The notes below the pieces were generated by a model. The model had not been told where the DNA came from. It searched no databases and saw only the letters and a program-made list of their open reading frames with translations. Shown here piece by piece: positions 59,303 through 64,000 of a DNA stretch of 64,000 bases (position 1 is the stretch's first letter; each line of letters starts with the position of its first letter). The DNA comes from Halobium salinum (GTDB lineage: Archaea; Halobacteriota; Halobacteria; Halobacteriales; Haloferacaceae), in assembly GCF_026586625.1 (NCBI RefSeq), contig NZ_JAODIW010000010.1, positions 458,755 through 522,754 on the forward strand, written 5' to 3'. The position numbers were made by a program, and so were the translations under genes.

Positions 59303-59383
59303 ACCCGCTCTTGCCGGTTCCGGGTGAAAACGCGGTCGGTTCGGGCTCGCGGTGACATCGTGGGCTCTCCTCTCGTCACCGCG

Positions 59384-60646
59384 TCACGACTCGTAGTCGA
59401 GCGCGACGACCCGGCCGTCGCCGTAGCGCACCAGCACCTCGTCGCCCCCGTCGCCGTCGAGGTCGGCGAGCGTCGGGTGGGTCCACACCAGCGAGTCGCG
59501 TTCGTAGGTCGCGAGCGTCGAGCCGTCGGCCGGGTCCAGGACGTGGACCGACCCGCCGTTCGTGGGGGCGACGAGTTCCGGCTCCCCGTCCCCGTCGAGG
59601 TCGCCCAGCGCCGGTGGCGGGGCGGCGCTCGTCGTCTCCGTCGAGACGGTCGCCTCCCACTCGCGCTCGCCGGTCGCGGCGTCGTAGGCGACGACGCGGC
59701 CGTCGTTGAACGCGACGTAGAGTTCGTTCGCCCCGTCGTCGTCACCGTCGCGGACCGCGCCGACGGCCGGATTGGCCTCGGGCTCGCGCTCCCACCGCAC
59801 CGACCCGTCCGCGGCGTCGACTGCGGCGAGGTGGCGAACGCCGGCGGCGAACGCGACCGTCCCGGACTCCGTCTCCGCGACGGTCATCGTTGCGGCCGGA
59901 GCCGACGTCGACCACTCGACGTAGCCCGCCGAGTCGAGCAGGGCGACGCGCTTCCCGGTGCCGACGAGCACCTCCGGCTCCCCGTCGCCGTCGGTGTCCC
60001 CGACGTGCGGGGCCGCGTACGCCGACTCGTCCAGACCGCTCCGCCACAGCACCGTCTCCCCGTTCGCGGCCGTGACGGCTCCGCCGATGTCGAGCGCGAC
60101 GAGTTCCGGGCCGGCCTCGGGAGTCAGGTTCGCGACCGTCGGGGGGGCGTACCCGTACGAGGCGAGGGGGACGCGGTACGCCTCCGAACCGTCGGTGTCG
60201 TAGACGACGACGGCGTCCTGGGTGGTGCCGACGGCGACCTCCGACTCGCCGTCGCCGTCGGCGTCCGCGACCGTCGGCGCGGTGAGCGCGTGGCTGAAGC
60301 AGTGTTCCGGCGGGACCGACGCGCGCCAGTCGACCGCGCCGCTCGCGGGGTCGAGCCGGACGAGCGAGCAGGCGTCTGCGGCGGGGAGTCCCGACCCGGG
60401 CTTCGGAATCGCGACGGGGGCGACGACGACGCGGCCCTCGGGGCCGACGCCGACGGCGTGGTGGTTCGTCTGCGTGTCGCGGGCGGTGTCGCTCACCCAG
60501 CGTTCGGTGAGCGTCCCGCCGGCGTCGAGTCCGGGAATCCCGCCGACCCCGCCGACCCACCCGACACCCCCCGCGAGCGCGACGGCGCCGACACCGGCGA
60601 GCGCGACGACCAGGAGGGCGACCGCGACCGACGTTCGCGTCCGCAC
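59384..60646 (-). CDS. membrane-anchored FG-GAP/VCBS-type beta-propeller, paralogue 2
   Basis: A 420-aa protein with an N-terminal anchor (~5-35) and about seven propeller blades (DADGDGESEV; DTDGDGEPEV; DLDGDGEPEL; DLDGDGGDEV). It shares N61-H62-H63, C93 and C116-x2-H119 with paralogue 1, C-to-C spacing 23. It ends VVALDYES, nearly identical to VVALDYRS in paralogue 1. The GTG start at 60646 abuts the CcdA stop codon (TGAGTG), so it is the last gene of the SCO-TlpA-CcdA operon. Confidence 0.85.
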   Translation of the reverse strand: MRTRTSVAVALLVVALAGVGAVALAGGVGWVGGVGGIPGLDAGGTLTERWVSDTARDTQTNHHAVGVGPEGRVVVAPVAIPKPGSGLPAADACSLVRLDPASGAVDWRASVPPEHCFSHALTAPTVADADGDGESEVAVGTTQDAVVVYDTDGSEAYRVPLASYGYAPPTVANLTPEAGPELVALDIGGAVTAANGETVLWRSGLDESAYAAPHVGDTDGDGEPEVLVGTGKRVALLDSAGYVEWSTSAPAATMTVAETESGTVAFAAGVRHLAAVDAADGSVRWEREPEANPAVGAVRDGDDDGANELYVAFNDGRVVAYDAATGEREWEATVSTETTSAAPPPALGDLDGDGEPELVAPTNGGSVHVLDPADGSTLATYERDSLVWTHPTLADLDGDGGDEVLVRYGDGRVVALDYES

Positions 60647-61342
60647 TCAGACACCCCCCGTCGCCGGGAGCGCCACGACCCCGAGAAAACGCAGTGCGAT
60701 GACGACCTGCCAGAGGCCGGCCAGCGCCATCACCCCGCCGGCGAGGCGCTGGACCGACCCCACGTGGCCGCTCAGGTCGCGGAGGACGTCGCTCCCGCTG
60801 GCGGCGAGGAGCGTCACGCCGAGCAGGGGCGCCGCCGCGCTGACCGCATAGACCGCGAGCGTCGCGACCCCGGCGGCGGCCGGGAGGACGGCGGCCCGCG
60901 AGAGGACGCCGAGCACGAGCGGGACGACACAGCCGGCGGCGGCGGCGGCGTACACGCCGCCGAACAGCGCGAAACCGGCGACGCTCCGCCGCCGGGCCGG
61001 GAGCCGGAGGTGGAGCGTCGGCGCCCGGCCGAGGAGGACGGCGACGCCGACGGCGAAGAGGAGGAGGCCGACGACCGGTTCGAACAGGGCGAGTCGTTCG
61101 GCCAGCGGGCGACCGGCCACGAGCACCGCCCCGCCGACGGCGCCGAGGACGACGAGCGCGCCGACGGTCGCCGCCACCCCCCGGAGGAGCGCGCCCCGGA
61201 GGGTCGCCTCCTCCTGTGTGAGGTAGTAGCCGACGTAGCCGGGGAGGAGCGGGTACGCACAGGGGGCGAAGAAGGTCGCGAGTCCCGTCGCGACCGCGAG
61301 CGAGAGCGTGCCGGCGGGGGGAAGCTGGGAGAGCTGGAGCAT
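60647..61342 (-). CDS. ccdA: CcdA-type thiol:disulfide transporter
   Basis: A 231-aa membrane protein with six spans. The two redox cysteines are present: C28 in FFAPCAYPLLPGYVGYY and C138 in AAGCVVPLVLG. CcdA carries reducing equivalents from cytoplasmic thioredoxin to extracytoplasmic proteins, supporting cytochrome c or copper-site assembly. It starts six bases after the end of the TlpA-like gene, its probable electron acceptor. Confidence 0.92.
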   Translation of the reverse strand: MLQLSQLPPAGTLSLAVATGLATFFAPCAYPLLPGYVGYYLTQEEATLRGALLRGVAATVGALVVLGAVGGAVLVAGRPLAERLALFEPVVGLLLFAVGVAVLLGRAPTLHLRLPARRRSVAGFALFGGVYAAAAAGCVVPLVLGVLSRAAVLPAAAGVATLAVYAVSAAAPLLGVTLLAASGSDVLRDLSGHVGSVQRLAGGVMALAGLWQVVIALRFLGVVALPATGGV

Positions 61343-61348
61343 CGGGCG

Positions 61349-61870
61349 CTACCCGTCGAGGGCGCCCTCGAGCGCCCGGCGAATCGAGGCCTCGCTCGCG
61401 AGGCCGCCGTGGCGCCACGTGATTCGGCCGTCGGCGTCGGCAACGACGAGGTACGGGATGCCGCCGGCGCCGAGCGCCTCCTGCAGTCTCGACTCGGGGT
61501 CGGCGCCGAGCGTCCAGTTCCCCTCGTGGCCGACCCACCACTCGCGGAGGTCGTCGCGGGTGAACCCGTTGCCGAATCGCTCGTTGGTGACGGAGACGAA
61601 CCGCACCCGGTCGCCGAACGCCTCGTGGATCGAGACGAGCGAGTTCATCTGGGCCTCGCAGGGGGCACACCACGTCGCGAACAGGTCGACCAGCGTGACC
61701 TCGCCGGGGACGGGGACGGCCTGCTCGCCCGCGGTCGACCCCCGGGCGTCGACGGTCTCGACGGTCGTCGTCGGAGTGGCGCCCGGGAGGCCGTTCGTCG
61801 CGACCCACGCGCCGCCGCCGACGACGCCGGCGCCGGCGACCCCCGCGAGGAACGTGCGTCTATCGGTCAC
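61349..61870 (-). CDS. TlpA/ResA-like thiol-disulfide oxidoreductase, Tat-exported
   Basis: A 173-aa protein. The N-terminus TDRRTFLAGVAGAGVVGGG is a twin-arginine signal/anchor. The thioredoxin fold has the active site WCAPC (C68, C71), then GIPYLVVADADGRITWRH with the cis-Pro. It reduces disulfides outside the membrane using electrons from CcdA. GTG start 13 bases after the SCO stop. Confidence 0.91.
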   Translation of the reverse strand: MTDRRTFLAGVAGAGVVGGGAWVATNGLPGATPTTTVETVDARGSTAGEQAVPVPGEVTLVDLFATWCAPCEAQMNSLVSIHEAFGDRVRFVSVTNERFGNGFTRDDLREWWVGHEGNWTLGADPESRLQEALGAGGIPYLVVADADGRITWRHGGLASEASIRRALEGALDG

Positions 61871-61883
61871 GTGTCGGACACCC

Positions 61884-62555
61884 TCACTTCCGCAGTTTCG
61901 CGAGGTCCTCGACGAACGTCGTCGGGTTCGGACTCGGACCGGTGTACGCCCGCTCGACGTACCCCTCGCCGTTGACGAGGAGGACGAGCGCGAGGTGGTT
62001 GTACATGTAGTTCCCGTCCTCCGCCGGCTGTTTCTCGAAGCCGATGCCGAAGTTCCCGTTTATCTTCTCCTCCGCCGCGGCGACGCTCTCGGGGCGGAGG
62101 AACCGCCAGTCGCCGGCGTCGAGGGAGACGTTCATCTTCTCGGCGTACGCGCGGAACCGCTCGCCGTCGTCGCGCTCGGGGTCGAAGGTGACGGGGAGGA
62201 AGCGCACCGCGTCGGCGTACCCCTCGTTGACGGCGTCGGTCTGGACGTTCCGGAGGGCGCCGATGAGGCCCGGACAGACCGTCATGCAGTTCGTGAAGAA
62301 GAACGTCACGAACGTCGGTCGGCCGGTGTCCGCGAGGCTCACCGCCTCGCCCGCGAGCGGGTTCTGGAAGCGCACGTCCGGCATCTCCTCACCCCACGTC
62401 GGGTACGGGTAGTCGCCGTCGGCGCCGGGACCCGAGGGTTTCCCGAGCGTCGTGTTCGGGTTCCCGCCGAAGGTGCCGACACAGCCCGCGAGGCCGGCGA
62501 GGCCGCCCGCCGCGCCCGTCGCGCCGACCGACCGGAGGAAGCGTCGTCGTCTCAT
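61884..62555 (-). CDS. SCO1/SenC-type copper chaperone lipoprotein
   Basis: A 223-aa protein. Tat signal RRRRFLRSVG followed by lipobox LAGC (C25). Copper ligands: C90-x3-C94 (NCMTVCPG) and H186 (YMYNHLALV). SCO proteins deliver copper to the CuA site of cytochrome oxidase or act as thiol reductants. First gene of the SCO-TlpA-CcdA-propeller operon; a TATA-like CTTTCACC lies about 25 bases upstream of the ATG. Confidence 0.93.
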   Translation of the reverse strand: MRRRRFLRSVGATGAAGGLAGLAGCVGTFGGNPNTTLGKPSGPGADGDYPYPTWGEEMPDVRFQNPLAGEAVSLADTGRPTFVTFFFTNCMTVCPGLIGALRNVQTDAVNEGYADAVRFLPVTFDPERDDGERFRAYAEKMNVSLDAGDWRFLRPESVAAAEEKINGNFGIGFEKQPAEDGNYMYNHLALVLLVNGEGYVERAYTGPSPNPTTFVEDLAKLRK

Positions 62556-62732
62556 TGGCGGTACTTGGCAGTCGTCGGTGAAAGGGGGATTGGTTCGGTT
62601 CCCGAACGACGGGGGCCGGTCGTCGCCGGGGGAGCGGGACGCATCGCTGGAGCCGTCGGCTGCGACGGAGAAAACTTCCCCGCGGTCGTGCGGTCGGGAC
62701 GCCTGCTCGGCGCTGTCGGGGAGTCCGCCCGG

Positions 62733-63383
62733 CTACAGTGCGTTCTCGATGGCCTCTTCGATGGGCGGGTAGAACGACTGCGCGCCGGAGAAGTCCACCT
62801 GTTCGCCGTCGACGAAGATGGCGGGGGTCCCCTGCACGCCGCGGTTCACGCCGCGCTGGCGGTCCTGCTCCAGCACCGGCCGGTAGGTGTCGTACTGGGC
62901 GTCGCCGACGATGGCACAGCGGTCGGCGCCGACCTGCTCTGCGAGGTCGCCGACAAGTTTCATCGTGTACTTGTCCTGATTCTCGAACAGCAGCGTGGAC
63001 ATCTCGAAGAACGCCTCGTCGTCCATCGAATCCTGCACTCCGCGGGCGGCGCTGGCGGCCCCCCACGACCACTTCTCGCTCACCGGGATGGGGAAGTCGT
63101 GGTGCTCGTAGGTCACGTCGCCGGAGGCGACGTAGTTCTCCTCGATTTTCGGGAGCGCCTCGACCGTGAACGTCCGACAGTGCGGACAGGCGTAGTCGGA
63201 CCACACCTTCACCATCACGTCGCCGTCGCCCATCGCCGGGACGGGCAACGAGTTCACCGGGGGCTCTTCCTGCGGGTCGCAGTTCCCGGCACCGCCGCCG
63301 CCGAGAGAACCGAGACAGCCCGCGAGACCGATGGTGGAGGCACCGCCGACCGTCGCGAGGAGACTCCGTCGGGTCGTGTCCAT
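62733..63383 (-). CDS. DsbA-family thioredoxin lipoprotein, Tat-exported
   Basis: A 216-aa protein. Tat-type start TTRRSLLATVGG and lipobox LAGC (C23). DsbA fold with active site C66-P-H-C69 (DYACPHCRTFTVEALPKIEE) and a late GTPAIFVDGEQV (cis-Pro). The family oxidises or isomerises disulfides in exported proteins. 177 bases separate it from the SCO gene, which could allow its own promoter. The ATG at 63383 is preferred to the longer ORF. Confidence 0.9.
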   Translation of the reverse strand: MDTTRRSLLATVGGASTIGLAGCLGSLGGGGAGNCDPQEEPPVNSLPVPAMGDGDVMVKVWSDYACPHCRTFTVEALPKIEENYVASGDVTYEHHDFPIPVSEKWSWGAASAARGVQDSMDDEAFFEMSTLLFENQDKYTMKLVGDLAEQVGADRCAIVGDAQYDTYRPVLEQDRQRGVNRGVQGTPAIFVDGEQVDFSGAQSFYPPIEEAIENAL

Positions 63384-63435
63384 GTCAGGTGGGTAGGCGC
63401 GACCGTATTTAGGTCCACGGAACGGAGTGTGAACT

Positions 63436-63843
63436 ATGCCAACAGTGACCTTCCGGGGCCGAGACGTAGCGTGTCCCGACGGCGCAGTCCTGCGCGACGC
63501 CCTCCTCGACGCCGGCCTCTCGCCACACAACGGCCGCGCCGCCGCCCTGAACTGCCGGGGGCACGGCACCTGTGGCACCTGTGCCGTCGCGCTCTCGACC
63601 CCCGACGGAGACGACCCCGTCGACGCCGGTGCGGTTGACGACCCGAGCGCTCGGGAGCGCGCCCGACTCTCCTTCCCGCCGCACTCGCCCGAGTCCGGAC
63701 TCCGCCTCTCCTGTCAGGTACGGGTCCGCGGCGACCTCGTCGTCCGGAAGTACGGCGGGTTCTGGGGCCAGGACGTGCCCGAGGGTGGGGCCGACCGCGG
63801 CGCGTCCGAGGACGGAGCGAGGAGCGACGCCGACGGGGACTGA
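63436..63843 (+). CDS. 2Fe-2S ferredoxin-domain protein
   Basis: A 135-aa protein. Plant-type [2Fe-2S] ligands: C40-x5-C46-x2-C49 (NCRGHGTCGTC) and C93 (LRLSCQV). The last ~35 residues are an acidic tail. Ferredoxins of this kind pass electrons to reductases or oxygenases. ATG start; divergent from the DsbA-like gene. Confidence 0.9.
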   Translation: MPTVTFRGRDVACPDGAVLRDALLDAGLSPHNGRAAALNCRGHGTCGTCAVALSTPDGDDPVDAGAVDDPSARERARLSFPPHSPESGLRLSCQVRVRGDLVVRKYGGFWGQDVPEGGADRGASEDGARSDADGD

Positions 63844-63864
63844 GCGCACCGCGAACCACCGGCC

Positions 63865-63870
63865 TTTTAT
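63865..63870 (+). promoter_or_regulatory. TATA box of the last gene
   Basis: TTTTAT is centred about 27 bases before the ATG at 63894, giving a leaderless mRNA. Confidence 0.55.
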
Positions 63871-63893
63871 CCGGAGAGAGCGGAGCGGGAGCC

Positions 63894-64000
63894 ATGAGCT
63901 TCGAGAAAGACGACAAGGTCGTCCTCTCCGACAAGCACAGCGAGTACGACGGCGAGACGGGCACCATCACGCAGGTGATGGAGACGATGTTCGGCGACCC
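63894..64000 (+). CDS. small conserved haloarchaeal protein, cut by the window end
   Basis: Only the first ~35 residues are present: MSFEKDDKVVLSDKHSEYDG, then ETGTITQVMETMFGD. The KDDKVVLSD...YDGETGTITQV pattern resembles a small SH3-like/KOW-like beta barrel that recurs in haloarchaea. The stop codon is outside the window. Function unknown. Confidence 0.72.
   Translation, partial: MSFEKDDKVVLSDKHSEYDGETGTITQVMETMFGD

Noticed and set aside
58001-61975. 1324-aa open frame on the + strand
   Set aside because: Antisense to the membrane protein, propeller, CcdA and TlpA genes, all of which have clear family motifs on the minus strand.

Overview
This window is chromosomal DNA from a haloarchaeon (class Halobacteria). 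The base composition is strongly GC-rich and the proteins are very acidic (Asp/Glu/Ala/Gly/Val-rich). Many genes have a TATA-like box about 27 bases before the ATG/GTG, so their mRNAs are probably leaderless. Exported proteins carry twin-arginine lipoprotein signals. CoA is made by the archaeal route (pantoate kinase plus phosphopantothenate synthetase), and there is an archaeal 7S/SRP RNA gene. I see no insertion sequence, prophage, CRISPR array, rRNA or functional tRNA. The window reads as ordinary core genome with several structured intergenic elements.

Layout. 0-8.6 kb: coaBC, a zinc-ribbon regulator, a membrane C2H2 finger coupled to a polytopic membrane protein, cytochrome oxidase subunit III, a CDGSH iron-sulfur protein and a K+ channel with RCK domains. 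8.6-21.4 kb: a large mosaic protein of unknown function, purA, a phosphodiesterase/phosphatase-family protein, a 1-kb gene-free stretch, a phosphoribosyltransferase, AEC and MATE transporters, mtnP and a small protein with a degenerate P-loop-like segment. 21.4-27.9 kb: the condensin operon scpA-smc with an upstream coiled-coil gene, then an AI-2E family permease. 28-36 kb: a GT81-like glycosyltransferase/unknown/Nudix operon, an MFS permease, a zinc-ribbon protein, and pantoate kinase, a second MFS permease and phosphopantothenate synthetase in a row. 36-49 kb: a molybdopterin oxidoreductase fused to a membrane cytochrome-like domain, an aminotransferase, a glutathionyl-hydroquinone-reductase-like GST, a RecJ-like DHH protein, a secreted phospholipase D-like protein, a HEAT-repeat protein and two conserved haloarchaeal proteins. 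49-55 kb: a 36-residue, nine-cysteine mini-protein facing an HxlR regulator with a cysteine-rich tail, a thiolase/OB-fold pair, SRP RNA and TrkH. 55-64 kb: an extracytoplasmic redox cluster (DsbA-like, SCO, TlpA-like, CcdA, two FG-GAP propellers and a polytopic membrane protein paralogous to the one beside coxC), then a 2Fe-2S ferredoxin and a partial gene.

Links between genes. coaBC, pantoate kinase and phosphopantothenate synthetase supply CoA. The RCK channel and TrkH serve K+ homeostasis. The SCO/CcdA/TlpA/DsbA cluster and coxC point to respiratory-chain assembly outside the membrane; the paralogous membrane proteins tie those two loci together.

The least expected signals are: (1) tandem ~62-bp repeats placed exactly at the stop codons of the RecJ-like and MATE genes, in which conserved flanks enclose a hairpin whose stem changes from copy to copy but stays paired; (2) three back-to-back perfect stem-loops that fill the gap in front of smc; (3) the cysteine-rich mini-protein/HxlR pair; (4) paired FG-GAP proteins that share an NHH ... 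C ... CxxH signature inside a thiol/copper-handling cluster.
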